A model generated the notes under the pieces. It was not told the origin of the DNA, searched no databases, and worked only from the letters and a program-made list of their open reading frames with translations. Of a stretch of 64,000 bases of DNA, positions 22,056 to 34,732 are shown piece after piece. Location: the NCBI GenBank assembly GCA_017165825.1, contig CM029367.1, positions 13,235,122 to 13,299,121 of the forward strand, given 5' to 3'. Numbering within the stretch: position 1 is the first letter of the stretch; the number at the start of each line of letters is the position of its first letter. A program made the translations under genes and the position numbers. This DNA is from Hepsetus odoe (taxonomy: Eukaryota > Chordata > Actinopteri > Characiformes > Hepsetidae).

Positions 22056-22069
22056 TATATATATATATA
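22056..22069. repeat. (TA)n at LINE 5' boundary
   Basis: About seven TA units directly next to the LINE 5' end. It may be the original target or a duplicated target, which cannot be separated without the lost 3' end. Confidence 0.7.
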
Positions 22070-22405
22070 GAGCTTCCAGTTCTTTCTGCTCCCATCACTA
22101 AGGCATTCTTACTTAGTAACTGTTGAAAGGACGAGCATTAAAGCATAGTACTATGCTGCCAACTTTTTTAACAATTTATATGGGGCCTGACACCTAACCA
22201 CTAGGCCACTGCTGGCCCTCAGGTTCATAAGATATAGTAATTCTTTCATTGTGTGTGAGATTATTTTTTATAGAAAGTTTCTTTTTAAAAGAGGTGATAC
22301 TCAGTAGGTAGTTAGGGATGGAAGAGGCTGACATTGTTAACATTTCCCAAACATGCAGATATTTTTCTTTGCAACATCAGGAAAATGTGTCACTTTTACA
22401 TCACT
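22070..22405. other. Non-coding with SINE stub
   Basis: Only a short stub (cctaaccactaggccactgc, 22194-22213) is recognised. It matches the reverse complement of the tRNA-like end of the SINE family (minus strand); the rest of that copy is missing. Confidence 0.55.
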
Positions 22406-22409
22406 GATG

Positions 22410-22795
22410 CTGCTTAGACTCACTCATAGTCTGACTTCCACCAGAAGACCACCAGAACTCTACAGCTGATTCAGCACACTGCAGCCATAGCAGTCCTTAA
22501 CACTAAACTCTCAGACATCACTGCACTACTGCAAACTCTTCACTGCCTGTAGCTGCTTACATTAAATTCAAATCCTTGATGCTTGCTTAACAAGCCAAAA
22601 ATACCCCAGTCCTTACCTCTCAGCAATGATCAAATCATAGGCCACATCTCACCCTTTTAGAGAATCAAGCTCAGCCTACCTTGTCCGCCATTCTCTCAAA
22701 AGCAGCAGAAATACATCAAAACTCTTCCCAGATTCAGCTCTTACTATTGGAACCAACTTCCCCTGAGATCATTGTCATCAGATAGTGTCTAAAGA
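22410..22795 (+). mobile_element. L2/CR1-like LINE fragment (RT C-terminus)
   Basis: A plus-strand frame from about 22442 reads LQLIQHTAAIAVLNTK and then LSDITALLQTLHCL, matching the pattern Q-x-x-N/H-x-A-A ... H-I-T-P-x-L-x-x-L-H-W-L-P found after the catalytic core of L2/CR1-group reverse transcriptases. Further on, broken frames give LVRHSLKSS and TIGTNFP, resembling the usual Arg-rich and W-N-x-L-P segments. Many stops; no ends. Distinct from the RTE-like element next to it. Confidence 0.65.
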
Positions 22796-23633
22796 TCTCA
22801 ATCTGCATTTAGGATACTAGCTGCCATTTGTGCATTAAAAACAACAATCACATTTCAACATAAATATAATTTTAAAAACTCTTGCTTTTTTCAGTTTTCC
22901 TCTGTGTGTCCTCTCTGTATTACAGTTCCTGTAACACAGAAATATGCATTGGTCCAGAACACATTACTTTCTTCCTGTATTTACTTTCATGCTCCCACGC
23001 CAGACACATTCAACCAATTTTGGTTCATTTGGATTTTTCCCCATGTGAAAAGAAACCAGAACAGGCAGAAAGCATTCCAACTTAACAAACTCATCAATTG
23101 ATTCAAACCAGAGCAAATGAACAAAGTCCCATTGGGTTTTCCATGCTCTAAGGGATTCAGCCTAGGACATTAGTTGTATCAGGTGTGTTGGGAGCATGGA
23201 AAACACTAAAATGTCCAGGGAATGGGGCCTCCAGGATGAAGGTGGGGAAATGCGACACTAAACCATACAGTTAAAGGGTACTGACAGAGTTCAAGGCCTT
23301 TATCTTTATTATTTAACAGTGGGTAGGTGTTACAGTACAGAGTATCATATACCAGATGTGGATGTAAAGCAGTGTCTCTTACACAGAAAACCTCAAACTT
23401 ACACTGAGCAGTGGTTACAGCTCTAATAAAGATGCAACCTGGAATCTTCACTGAGCACAGATAACCTGGCCTGCAATAAGCATGAACTGCTGATAGATAA
23501 CCCAGTAACATTATCACACATATAACCTGTGAGTCGGAATAAGCCAGTATTACAGTTAAGCTACAACAAAAGTAGCAAAGAGGACTAGCTATGACATTTC
23601 ATGAGAAGCACTATTAAGTAATTATTAAGTAAG
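22796..23633. other. Non-coding stretch, nothing recognised
   Basis: No gene or element could be supported. The minus-strand frame at 23206-23517 (103 codons) has no domain. Confidence 0.5.
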
Positions 23634-23634
23634 G

Positions 23635-23875
23635 GGGCAGCAGTGGCCTAGTAGTTAAGGGGATGGCCCCAAGATCAGAAGGTCATGGGTTCAAATCCCA
23701 GACCAGTACATCACCCTGAGGTACCCTCGAGCAAGGTGCTGTCCCCGACATTGACTCCTTGAGCTCTTTCAATAGCTGCTGCATGTGTGGGTAAAATCCA
23801 TAGGTGTAGTTTTCTTGTGGTTCACTGTGTGCTGTGCTGTGTTTCACAAAGATAAGAGTAGTCACTTTCACTTTA
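23635..23875 (+). mobile_element. tRNA-derived SINE, copy 2
   Basis: Same structure as the copy at 11999: cagtggcctagtagttaagg with the A-box region, B box gggttcaaatccc (23688-23700), ccctgaggtaccctcgagca, shortened middle (the cccctgctg block is reduced), then ttcactgtgtgctgtgctgt and the tail gtcactttcacttt. The B box is closer to the Pol III consensus than in copy 1. Confidence 0.88.
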
Positions 23876-25499
23876 ATGCAATGGGCCCAATAAGGGAAAC
23901 CACAAAACTGAACCCTAGCCAGGTGCTTTCAGATATAACCATTTGCTTCTTATGTAAAAGAGCACTTTTCAAGTACACCAATTCAGTTTTCTGCCCTACA
24001 GCATTTCGCATTTTAGTATTTCACACACAATTCTTGCTAAGGGCATGATAATTATCTAATGAGTAAAATTAGATGTGTTAGGACAGAAAACCACAAAACT
24101 GCACAGTGCTGTGATGCTCCAGGACTGGACATGCCCATCCTTGCTTTATAGAGTCGACTGTTTCATCTCATAGGCTATGGTCCAATCACACCACACACCA
24201 CACCTGCTGCTCATTCTATGTAAGTAGCAAGGAAGATACCTGAGGCTGTTTCCTGAGATTCAACTGCCTTTACATAAGCTTCTGATTTAGTCCCCACCCA
24301 TGGATTATCACAAGAAAAAGAGCAGACATGCTAGGACCCAGTGAAACCCCATCAAAAGTACATTTTTAATGTATCTTCGGTGCTTTATGTACACAGGCAG
24401 AAACTCATGTGAAGTGTGTTTTAACTTCTGTGTTGCTTTCTTTTCTGTGTTTGAATTTGCACCATTTCAAATATTCTTCTCTTTCAATTAAGGAATTTCT
24501 TAATGCTTATGTTGCATTTTGTTTTTTTACCTTCAGTTCTTTATACTTACACTTGTTCAGTTAATTTTTTAAATAGAGAAAACAGCACACAGAAAGCTCT
24601 ATTTTCACATGCTGATGCATTTCACTACGACCATCGGACACTCGTTACATTATGGGGCAGGTTTAAGAGTTAGTGGAACATTGTCAAGGACAATAAACAT
24701 GTCATTGGCAAAGCATGGGTCTGTCAGGGTTAATCCCCAAGGACAAACCAGATCATAATTTGCTTTAAAGATCAATGAGTTCAAATGTGACCCCTGAATA
24801 TTACAGACTATACATAAAAATATACAAAAATGCAAATGAGCACAAAGAAAAAGCTGTAATGAGCAAAGAATATAGTTGCCCTGTTCCTCATCATTGAGTG
24901 CTCAATATCTGATAAGGTTAGACGTCTGAAAAACACTCATAATTCCAACTCAAAAACAAGAAATACAGAAATACTAATACTGTATGTCCTATGGCCACTT
25001 TTGTAAAATCAGCCTTCCATTTCAAGAGAGTTTGTCTTTTATCCTTGCTAATCACAACCAGAATGACCATGTTAAAACCTGGTCATTTCATGGAACTGGA
25101 ATATGCATTGTAGCCTGTTCAAAATTAACATTTGCATTTGGTACTCAAATGTGTGTCCAGCTATTCAGACTGACTTTTACTATGTGGTGCGTAACATGCA
25201 AATAGCCTCAAGTACAACCACCAGTTGCATGTGTTGCCTCTTGCTTTCCTGTTATATTCAAAAGAAGGTCAAGGTTTTGCACAGCACTGTTTTTTTCCTT
25301 GCACCGGCGGTTAATGTTTAGAAGAAGTCCAGTGTCTGGTCCGAATCAAGAGTCAACTGAAAAAAGTTTGCAGAAGAAATTTACATCGGGGGATGAAACT
25401 GGGGAATATTGACGCCTTGTTACAGTAGCAGCAATCCTGAGGGAGTGGTCTCGTCTGCATAAGTAGTACAGAGAGGTAATGCACCACTGTCTGGGTAGG
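23876..25499. other. Non-coding; possible repeat scrap at 24110-24160
   Basis: No gene. ctccaggactgga and tgcccatccttgct near 24120 resemble ctccaggactaga and tgcccaccattgct at 55885-55910, suggesting one more interspersed repeat family of low copy in this window. Confidence 0.4.
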
Positions 25500-25710
25500 A
25501 TTTTGGTTGTCAAATGTGGCTTGCAGTGACGGATGAATTTATATTGCTATGTGTGCCGAAAATGGGTCTCAGACCACCTCCTGTAGTGGTTTGGGCGATC
25601 AGATTTAAATCTGTTTAAAATGGGTCTTCAGTGTGTTTACATTTGCGTTTTTATGTGAATAAGCTCACTCCAGATGTAATACTGGTACTCAAGAAACTTG
25701 AGACAACCAG
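25500..25710. mobile_element. Possible MITE (non-autonomous DNA transposon)
   Basis: The segment with gggtctcagaccacctcctg, a perfect 12-bp palindrome agatttaaatct (25607-25618) and a second gggtctt block resembles a fish non-autonomous DNA transposon from memory. No terminal repeats or second copy are visible in the window, so this is tentative. Confidence 0.3.
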
Positions 25711-27000
25711 GCATAACAGGGTCTTAGAACATGGTTAGAAAGAAAAGCACAAATGAAAACAGGATCCACACAGTTTGCTAAAGGCATTAAATAAATAAAT
25801 AAAATAGGTAACAATGTTATCTCTAGCTAAAAGCTTAGCTAAAGTCATTTTACTCAGCTTTTTTGAGGAACCGGATGGCCCAACTGGATATGGGTGGTCA
25901 TATACCTGGGGCTTTCTGCGGCTAATCTTTGGAGTGTCATCACATTGTAACCTATTTGATTCGTCAGACCTGATCAAATATCACTATGTTCCATTCAAAA
26001 GTTGGTTTCCTGCCACCAGACATCCAAAACAGTGTCCAGTACCGATATTATCCTGCAGCCTCCAGCACTCCAGCATGTTTTTGTATTTAACATATTATTC
26101 AACTCAGTATGATAATGATCTGGTTTGGCAAGGTCTGAAAGTGTAAAACATTAGTCATTGGTAAAGCTTTAGTCATTGACTGTGACTGTAATGGAATTTT
26201 TCCACTGGACAGTGTGGTACAGTATGGCACAATGATAAATTTGGTCAACTGCATTGGCATTATTTACACTGCCACACCTGAAAACCTGTGCCACCAGAGT
26301 GCCAAGCTTGAAAACATGCAGATTATCGAATGGTAAAATGGATACAGGCAATGGGAATTGTTTTATCTATTGATTTATTTATTTATTTTAGCTTTAATTC
26401 TAGACACCAGGTTGAGTTAGAAATCATTTGACCACCACACCAGACACACAGCACCAGAGAACCTGCCTGCTTTTACAGTTCTGCTGTTTGCAATAGGAAA
26501 CAAACATAAGCACTTATTCAGGGTAGTGGGTCAGGGTAGTGAATTAGGTTTACTAAGCAAACAGTGCTGGTTGTGGAAACTGTAGCCTTCAAAACTCGGG
26601 GAGTACACTGTTAGTGTGATTTCATAAGTATAAAAGACTTTGTGTGTATGTGCCTTTTTGTTAGACGCGAGTGTGTGTTATATTGTAAGAGTATTCGTTT
26701 TTGTGATGAGAATGCCAGGATGCAATCTGTTCCTTCTTCATTAAAATGTTTAACCAGGACAGAAGCACAATGGCCGCAGTGTTCTGCTCTCTCTTTCTCT
26801 CTCACTCTTTCTTCTTCATTCTCCCTTTGGGTCATGTTGGTTACGGTTGCAACCTTCTTACCCTGGTTATTGCATTACACAGCCTTACAGGAACATTTCA
26901 ACTTTGCATGACATAAAGTGTAACTGATCTAATTTCACTCAGACACGCTAGCCTTGACACACTAACCATAAACATGCATGAGCTTTGGAGTGTACATATG

Positions 27001-27002
<2 letters not shown>
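25711..27002. other. Non-coding stretch, nothing recognised
   Basis: No supported gene. The plus-strand frame at 25814-26146 (110 codons) and the frames around 26611-26911 have no domain. CT-rich patch at 26785-26820. Confidence 0.5.

Positions 27003-27051
<49 letters not shown>
27003..27051. repeat. (GT)n microsatellite
   Basis: 49 bp GT tract, 90 bp before a CT tract. Confidence 0.98.
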
Positions 27052-27052
<1 letters not shown>

Positions 27053-27138
27053 CTCACAGTGGAGTCTATGGTGACCGTGACACATAATTTTCCACAGAAA
27101 GCTTTTTTTCCCCTCAAGTTTGAATGTCCCCAGTGGAG

Positions 27139-27139
<1 letters not shown>

Positions 27140-27192
<53 letters not shown>
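27140..27192. repeat. (CT)n microsatellite
   Basis: 53 bp CT tract. The Ser/Leu-rich and Arg/Glu-rich frames over it (up to 115 codons) are artefacts. Confidence 0.98.
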
Positions 27193-27197
<5 letters not shown>

Positions 27198-27758
27198 TCT
27201 TTTTCCATATTTCACCTGTTGCTGGGGATCACACTCAGCTGTGTGAGGGTTGTTTACACAGGAATCAAAGTTTTCCTCACGCTCTTCTCTTCTCTGGGCC
27301 ACTCTGCATGGCTATCAAAGCCTTCCTCTTGCGTGGGAGGCAGGTGGAGCATTACACTGAAGGAAGACAGAAGTGCAGCTGGACTGCTGTCTCAGAGTCT
27401 GAATGAATCCGGATTTTTCTGTCAGCATATATACACACATTTATAAAATCATACAAAAGCTCATATCCCATATATTTAAATGTATCCTAATTAGTGAATT
27501 CATCTACCTTAAGGTAAACTCATTACTGAAAGACATTTAATTGCACTGCACTGAAAATCACTCCTAGCAGAATGATAATGCCCAATGTCATACAATAGAA
27601 CATGTTATATAAGTACCGTCCTTTTTTTGTTGTTGTTGTTTTACTTGAGCAAAAGGGGAGACAAACTCCCCTGCTGTTAATGTTATCTACTTTTAGACAT
27701 AAAGGGCTTGATCTACTAAGATGGGCCACTTCTCAGTAATCAAAGCACTTTCAGTTTG
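27193..27758. other. Non-coding stretch, nothing recognised
   Basis: No gene or element seen apart from a short TTG run at 27627-27641. Confidence 0.5.
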
Positions 27759-28010
27759 AAAGTGAAAGTGACTAACTGTCATTGTGAAAAGCAGCAGAAG
27801 ACACAGTGAACCACAATGAAAATGCAAATTCTGCTTTTCACCCATACACACACATTCTGCAGGGGGCAGCTATATCCAGCACCCAGAGAGCAGTGATGGT
27901 GACAGTACCTTACTCAAGGGTACATCAGGACAACCTACGGGTCTGGGATTGGAATCCACGACTTTCTGATCCCTTAGCCTATTACATAACCACTAGACCA
28001 CCGCTGCCAT
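27759..28010 (-). mobile_element. tRNA-derived SINE, copy 3
   Basis: Minus-strand copy. It begins with the complement of the tail (aaagtgaaagtgact, 27760-27774), passes agtgaaccacaatgaaaatg and gggggcagcta, and ends with the B-box complement (ggattggaatccacgac) and the A-box side (ataaccactagaccaccgct). About 85% or less of positions agree with copies 1 and 2 by eye, so it is an old insertion. Confidence 0.85.
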
Positions 28011-28734
28011 AGTGGCCTTTTAATATCCTTTACAGCTTTGTGCAATACAGAGCTTGTTTAAATGTTAAACATTGATTGCAAATTAAATTTTTGAATGAAA
28101 ACACCATCAGTGTGGCAGTGTTGTTGCATAACCTCGTACTTTCTCAACTCTGATAGCTCTACTACCCTGTTTTCCCAGTCTATACATAATACAATTTTTG
28201 ACACTAACCTTAACCATAGCATTTGAAGTACTGAAGTTGAAGTACTGGACAAAGTTTGAATTCCTTTGTAAATAAGCTGCAGGGCAGCAGTACAACAGAA
28301 TATTGAATTTGATTCTTTGATTTTCATTATCTTTTTTAATGTAAAACATTTTACAGCACCTATATGATGTTTGTTGTGCAGCAATAATGAGTGGCCGAGG
28401 GGGTGTTCTAAGGAAATTCCTTAGAAAAATTCTTAATTATCTAAATGTCTATTGTCTTATTTATCTTATTTATCTAAAAATTCTGTTCTCTGAGTCTACT
28501 TCTCTACTTCGCTACTGTTTCTCAGTTCAGAGTGACTCATAACTCTTTCTTGCCCTTCACTGTATCACACACACACTCTCTCAATAGAGAGCACATCTGG
28601 ATGCATTACTGGACTTAAGTGGAACAGAATGACTCAGAGAAAGAGGAGATACCCTTCACTTAACTTGGACAATCATGGAAATCACTATTAATTAATTTAT
28701 TTTAGACTTTTAGATTGTTATATCTATGTCTCTG
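28011..28734. other. Non-coding stretch, nothing recognised
   Basis: The two overlapping minus-strand frames at 28058-28384 and 28107-28349 have no domain. Nothing else recognised. Confidence 0.5.
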
Positions 28735-28809
28735 TCCGTCCATCCATCCATCCATCCATCCATCCATCCATCCACCCATACATCCACACATCCATCCATC
28801 CCTCCATCC
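28735..28809. repeat. (CATC)n tetranucleotide repeat
   Basis: About 18 CATC-type units with several substitutions. GGAT/CATC tails are typical of fish RTE/Rex retroposons, but no retroposon body is recognisable beside it here. Confidence 0.92.
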
Positions 28810-30709
28810 TTACCTATTAGTGTAAGACTTATTCCATAAGCTTGTTTTGCTTAAAACTGATCTAGAATCAGTGCAGCTGAAGACATAAGAATAGTCTGAG
28901 TAGATATGAAAGGTGGAACCCAGACACCAGGTCAGCAGCTGGTTCCTCAAGTTGTGGTAATTTGTCACTTCTCAAACATGCTTCTGTACATTTGCGAAAT
29001 GAAATTACAGCCTGCCAGGCAACCAATCACAAACCATGTCACTCTAACACCCACCAATGATAGCTCATGTTTCGGTTCACAGCAAAGGTTCTTATTTTCC
29101 TCCGTGGTCTGTACTTATTGTCAAGGGGAATGTGAGGTCAGTCGCCATGGCGCCATACTTACCTTGCAAAGCTTGGTGTGAACACTGGGTCAACATCCAG
29201 GTAGCGTTCAGCTACAATAAAAGAATGAGCCATTTTGGTGTGCTTCCATTGGCTTTAAAGACAGGGCCATAAATTCATCCCAAATGTGTCTCTACTTCAG
29301 TAGAAGATAAGCACTGGGTTAGAATCCAACCTTAAACTATTTGGAGAAATGTTTCTGCACAATAACATGGAAAGTCAAAAGTTAAATTATTTATGTAGGC
29401 ATTCAATACTAGCACATATTACTTTAAGGCTCATTTCTCTATAATGGCTCAAAGGATTATGTATTTCCATTCAACAGATGCTCCCAGGAACAATTCAATG
29501 CCTCATTTATTTTGATTGGCAATCTGAAGTAATACTGAAGTAATTCAGTAATACTGAATTGGCTAATAGTTGCTCTACTTAGGACTTCTTCACTACCTTC
29601 CCCAATTCATAATGTTTAACGGCTCATATCTCTGCATGCTTCATTACATTTATTTATTTTCATTCCGACGTCATCTGCAAGCCCTCTTTGTTCAGTTCAT
29701 ATTCTGTGTTGACACAAAGGCTAGGAAATCGCTGTCTCCCCCAACCTGCATACAGAAGAAAGATTAATAAAAGATTCATATGCAGATAGATTTCACCATA
29801 GCTTGCTCATGTCAAGCCTTTGACGTAGACTATTTGTACATTAAGTTTTATAGGTTTGTAGGTCATTCAGACATATGATATCCAAAAGGCATACAAAATT
29901 ACCAAAGCATGATGAGCAATAAATGGTTATAACACCAGAGTAACGGTAACTGGGAGAATACCTGACCTCAAAACCTATTTACATAAATTTTAAGTTAGTT
30001 TGCATCTGCTCTGGCAGTTATGGGCCAAACAATCCTCATAAACTAGTGCATTTTGGAGTATTTTTAATATATCCTAGGCTCCCACTCATAATCCTGTTCA
30101 TCACTGACTGCCAGCAATGATCATCTCCTTTTTCCTGAAGACTCTTTTCTAAAGCATTCCATTTTGGCCCCTGTTGTTTGCTCTGTGTGTGCATGTGTGC
30201 TTGAATTTATATATTCAGAGGTTGCAAGAACAACAAACCTATAGCATGAAAGCCAAAAAAATGTTTAAATTGTAAAATTGCTTTTAGTAAGAACACTTTA
30301 CAAAGTCAAGGCTTTTTCATTTTTATTATTCATATAGCCTTAACAAAGTCAGCACTGTTTCATTGTTTACAGTTAAGGTTACATGTAGTTTTTGAAAAAA
30401 TGAAACTGAAGTGCAAGTGACCATTTATTGCTGTCAGCACACAGCACACAGTTTCTGCATTTACGAGGCAACCTCCCTCAAAAACAAACCAGCTTTGTTT
30501 TTTGGCAGTTATCTAATACATATTGTCTAAAGCAATTCAAGCATCTCCTTTTCTCTGCATGATCTGAACACAGAAACTACCACATATAGTGTGGAACAAG
30601 CAAAAATTCTCCAGAAATCCTTGCAACAATTACATACTTTAGAAATAAGAACATGTTAGCTTTCTTGCACAAAGTAATTTTTTTACTTGGATAGTAACTA
30701 TATAGAACA

Positions 30710-30710
<1 letters not shown>
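28810..30710. other. Non-coding stretch, nothing recognised
   Basis: About 1.9 kb without a supported gene, RNA or repeat. Short plus-strand frames at 28906-29272 overlap each other and have no domain. Confidence 0.5.
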
Positions 30711-30758
<48 letters not shown>

Positions 30759-30759
30759 T
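30711..30759. repeat. (TG)n microsatellite
   Basis: About 49 bp with a TA interruption near the right end. Confidence 0.97.
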
Positions 30760-31207
30760 TTTGTGTGTGTTTGTATGTGCACTTATGAAGCTGTGTTTAT
30801 GGTTAATCACAGTGTTTAAGCCTCTCTGATCACAGGCCTTTGCCACAGCTGTACTAAGTGGCACTGTAGGCCCACAGTGCTCCACCGAGTCTGAAAACAG
30901 CTGTATGCTTTGCCTAGCCTAATGCTGACTTCCACTGTGGATACAAACAAGCCTCATATTCCATCAGTACAGGCACGCCTGCCCATTGACTGAGGAGACA
31001 CCAAACAAACGAAAAAAAAGCCGGAGAAAAGAACACCAACAGAGCGTGAGTCACACATGAAGATAGTTGTCTTTACTTGTAATCTGGTCCTTTTAATTAC
31101 TATAATTACAAGATTTTCCTCCCTGCCTCTCTCTTCCCTGCTCAGCTGAAGCCTATGAGTTCACACAGCACAACCAGGGATTCCTTAGGAGAGGGTGTGC
31201 ATGGATT

Positions 31208-31212
<5 letters not shown>
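30760..31212. other. Non-coding; candidate regulatory block 31040-31150
   Basis: No gene. ttttaattactataattac (31090-31108) holds two TAATTA-type homeodomain cores in close spacing beside a CT-rich segment. This looks like enhancer DNA, by composition only. Confidence 0.25.

Positions 31213-31261
<49 letters not shown>
31213..31261. repeat. (GT)n microsatellite
   Basis: 49 bp uninterrupted GT tract. Confidence 0.98.
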
Positions 31262-31264
<3 letters not shown>

Positions 31265-32275
31265 CGTGTGGGTATGTGAGTCTAAAGGGAATTTCCAGTG
31301 CTCTCTTTGTGTGGGATTTATTCCCAGAAGCAGTCAGTGGTGTTACTGGTAGCTTCAGCATGTAGAGTACAGCTTGGAAACAGAAACACTTTTAAGAACT
31401 GCCTGCAGTTTAACTGTATTATGCAACTGGTTTATGCAACATCTATTTATGTTAATAGGGAAGAAAGAAAGAGTGAGACTCTTCTAAATAGTCTCTTTTG
31501 ATTGTCTCATTTTAAAACAGAGTTTAAAATAAGACCAGCTTTGTTATCATATGATATCATACTTCAGGGTAATGTTAACAACCTCACTTCCTGTTCTTGC
31601 TTCGTTTGGCGCTGCTCTTTTGAGCTAATGAGCGTTTATTTAATTGTGATGTGGAACAAATGAGTTTGGGTCTACTTCAGTCCAAGAACGTCCAAACAAC
31701 CAGAGAAACCAGAAAGCATCTGGAAATGTCAGTCAGGTTTGGCCTGTGAGGTTTCAGTGCCTGCTTTTAGGAGAACTGTGCTGGTCATTTGCTACAGTGC
31801 AGTAAACAAATCCTAAGCCTCTGTCTGCATTACACATGTATTACTTTTTAAAGCCATACACCATAACAGGTCACAGCCAAATTGGCAGGTAGTCAGGCAG
31901 TGACCCAAATGTGCATGTCTATGAAGTTACAAGTACTTTGTAATGGTACTTAAATAGTTTACAGATACCTGCACTTTACTGGATTACTTACTCTTCTGTA
32001 CTCATTTTAAAAAAGGACACTTTCTTTTGGATCACTGTGAGCCATCTCAACATTAAGACAGCTTTCAATATAAATAGATGGCAGCACACAGAAAAGGCAA
32101 CCCCTTGCTTTACCCATCATGTCAAGCGCAACAGACAAAAAAAAAAGATGTGAATGATGTTAAGGACATTTGCACACTAACATCTGCCAGAAGTGTCCCA
32201 CAAAAAGCTTGTTTATACCTTTATCCTATGAGTAAATTTTAGATCATTTACTTCTGCTTTCACCAGAGACGTTTT

Positions 32276-32277
<2 letters not shown>
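31262..32277. other. Non-coding stretch, nothing recognised
   Basis: No supported gene or element. A small self-complementary cluster (atcatatgatatcat) lies at 31547-31561. Confidence 0.5.

Positions 32278-32318
<41 letters not shown>
32278..32318. repeat. (GT)n microsatellite
   Basis: About 40 bp GT tract. Confidence 0.97.
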
Positions 32319-34700
32319 TTAATTTGATTACAGCATAGAGTATAAGATACCTTTTTACATCATGCATTTTGAATCTGGATTATATTTGGATAAAGCAAAT
32401 CCTCATAAAATTACAAGTGAAAGCTCTGACAAGTGACTGACTTCTTGCAGTGGTTTTAATAAAACCTGCAGCAGGGTTGCATTTGTAAGTACCATATAGT
32501 TGTAAGGCACCCAATAATGAAGGCACTGCAGCAAAAGGGTTTTTTTTTTTTTTTTAAGTATTACTTTTTGTTTAAAATGATCATTTAATGATGTACAGTA
32601 ACACCGTCAAACCCTCACTAGGTCATATTGGCTGTAGTTAGTACAATCAAACCCTCCCTAGGTCTACCTGCTTATCAGGGAGTCGGTTCTCTGATGTTTC
32701 CCAGACACCCCACTGCCCCCCCCCCACCCACCCCCCAGTTTTATTATTGTTTTATGACTGAATCATATCTTGTGTTGGTGAAATCTCCTGCTGATTTGTG
32801 CTGGCCCCCCTGAGGTAACAGAGACTGGGTTGTTCAGATAGATTTGTACCATTCTGCACATAACCTGACCACAAAAAAAGAAAGTCAACTGAATATAGAG
32901 ACATTCATATTTGTCTGTCATTTATTAATGAGGTTTGTTTTTTAAACTAAAGTGATTATGATTGCTCTGAAAGCTGTTATGTCTCTCATTTGACCATAAA
33001 AAATGTCATCAGAGGCATTATGTAGTGCCTAGAAGTTAAATATACAGTACATAATTTCTAAAAAGCAGGAGAGAAGCCATCCACCGATATCCACTGAATT
33101 TATCCACAACTTTAAAAAAAATTAAGAAATAAATAAGTTATGTTTTGTCAGAAGGACATTGCAGCGGAGCAGCTTTTCTTTTAGGTCATTTGGAAGGGTT
33201 TTAGGGGTAAGGTCTCCTGAGTTTGTGCAGCAGTTAAGTCATTGGAGTCCGCCGTGCATTTGCTTATTTTGCAGGTGAGTAAAGAGTTTGAGAGTGTGTG
33301 TCATATGTGTGCTTGTGTGTGTGTGTGCTGTGGTCAGGGCCTCTGTTGCATGATGGTAATTTATCTTGTCGGTCTGGTTTGTTGAGTCATGGTGGCATGG
33401 TGGATACAGGCAGTGCTTCAGGCTCGAGCCATAACTGGAGTATCATGTGCGTTGGGTCTATTTGTGCTCATAAACTGTATACTGTAGCCTAACAGACTAT
33501 TAAATTTGACTATGTGCCTGCTCATTCCCATAGGGTGATGTTTTAAAGAACGCTGACCATTGTTAAAAGTGACCAGACCTTCTTGTCGTCAGCTTGTGCA
33601 AATAATCCCTTAGAATAGCACTAAGCTAACACAGTATCAGTTAACATGCCACTAGGACACAATGAGACGCATGACGACAGTTACTAGCTCAAGCGAAAAC
33701 ACGCTTCCATCCACTTACCTGTCACGGCACACAAGGAGTGAAGGAAAGAGTGAGAGAGGAGAGAAGTGAGGAGATGAAAGCAAGCCACCTTGGATCCTAC
33801 TGGGCCTTCCATCAATCACAATCAACAGTAAGCCCAACCCCAATTACAGGCGGAAGCCTCAGAGCCATGCACTGATTATTAGGATGGTGGAAGGAGAGAA
33901 GTGGAGGGGTGATGATGGGGGGATGGAGAAAGAGGTGTAAGCCAGTAAGAGGAGAGTAAGAAGCATGCAGGCGGCCCCATTTCCTCACTAATGATGACTA
34001 GAAAGGGGCGTCTTGTGATGTAGCTGACCCATGGTGAAGTTCTCCACATTCATGCAGTGCTGAAAGCAATGGCACTCTCATCGCTTTATGTCTGAAATAG
34101 CCAATGAATGCTTGACTAAACATGAATAGGAAGGTGCTCTGCAACTTCAAGGAAGATACCATGCAACAAGTCCCAACTGTGCATTAGAAATATGTACACA
34201 GTGCAGGAACACACATTGACTCCCCAGATTGGGGGCACACCACGACTTTCACCAGATTTCTTAGAGAAAGACCAGCAGTGATAGAACGCGCATAAAAGAA
34301 TGACTAATACTAATGACTAATAGTTCAAACTATCCTGAAAAAGAAAAATATGTTTAAGTTGCCAAAAAGCTTTCTATGAAGGGAGGCCACAGATGAACTA
34401 CTTTTAGTTCCCTAAAGGACTTTTAACATGATTCAATTCAGTTAAACATCTATGACGGAGGTATAGTTAATTATTTATTTATTTTTTTTGCTGGGGCTTT
34501 TTGGTTGGATTCCCATGACCTCTACTAAATAACATTAACATAAATGTGCCATAAACATTATAGCAACTCTCATATGCTGTTCTGAGTTGTCTGTAACATT
34601 ACGTTCATTAATATAACAGTGTTCTTTTCCTATTATCAGTACCTGTCACAAGATACTATGTTTGATGATGTTTGATGTACCAGGTAGTGTCACATGATAA
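32319..34700. other. Non-coding; T run, C run and possible regulatory block 33730-34030
   Basis: A T run at 32540-32555 and a C-rich run at 32716-32737. The word aatcaaaccctc (about 32605-32655) occurs twice in variant form. The block 33730-34030 is G/A-rich and repeat-poor and contains ccaccttggatcctactggg and ccaattacaggcgg; it may be regulatory. No gene supported. Confidence 0.3.
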
Positions 34701-34701
34701 T

Positions 34702-34732
34702 TATGACATCATGCATAATTGTATGACATCAT
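34702..34732. repeat. Paired tatgacatcat words, 20 bp apart
   Basis: tatgacatcat occurs at 34702-34712 and again at 34722-34732, each preceded by an aatt word. The core TGACATCA differs by one base from the cAMP-response/AP-1-type TGACGTCA. Confidence 0.6.

Larger units (their letters stand above)
20175..22056 (-). mobile_element. RTE-like non-LTR retrotransposon, 3' truncated
   Basis: Read on the minus strand it has, in order, a short 5' leader starting at taacccagc (22056), an endonuclease ORF (20588-22018), a frame-broken linker (YGNVLTGEQSM, SRWKEYSEGLMNEE in the segment 20480-20575) and the first RT blocks (MKRMKNGKALGP near 20390, MPEEWKRSVLVPIFKNKGD near 20250, RGLKLISHTM near 20190). 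Homology stops near 20175, before the RT catalytic motif. A copy at 14385 begins at the same base, so the 5' end appears complete while the 3' half is lost. This is the reverse of normal LINE truncation. It lies beside a (TA)n run at 22056-22069. Confidence 0.85.

Noticed and set aside
28735..28809. CRISPR-like array or satellite
   Set aside because: A plain CATC tetranucleotide repeat without spacers; eukaryotic DNA.
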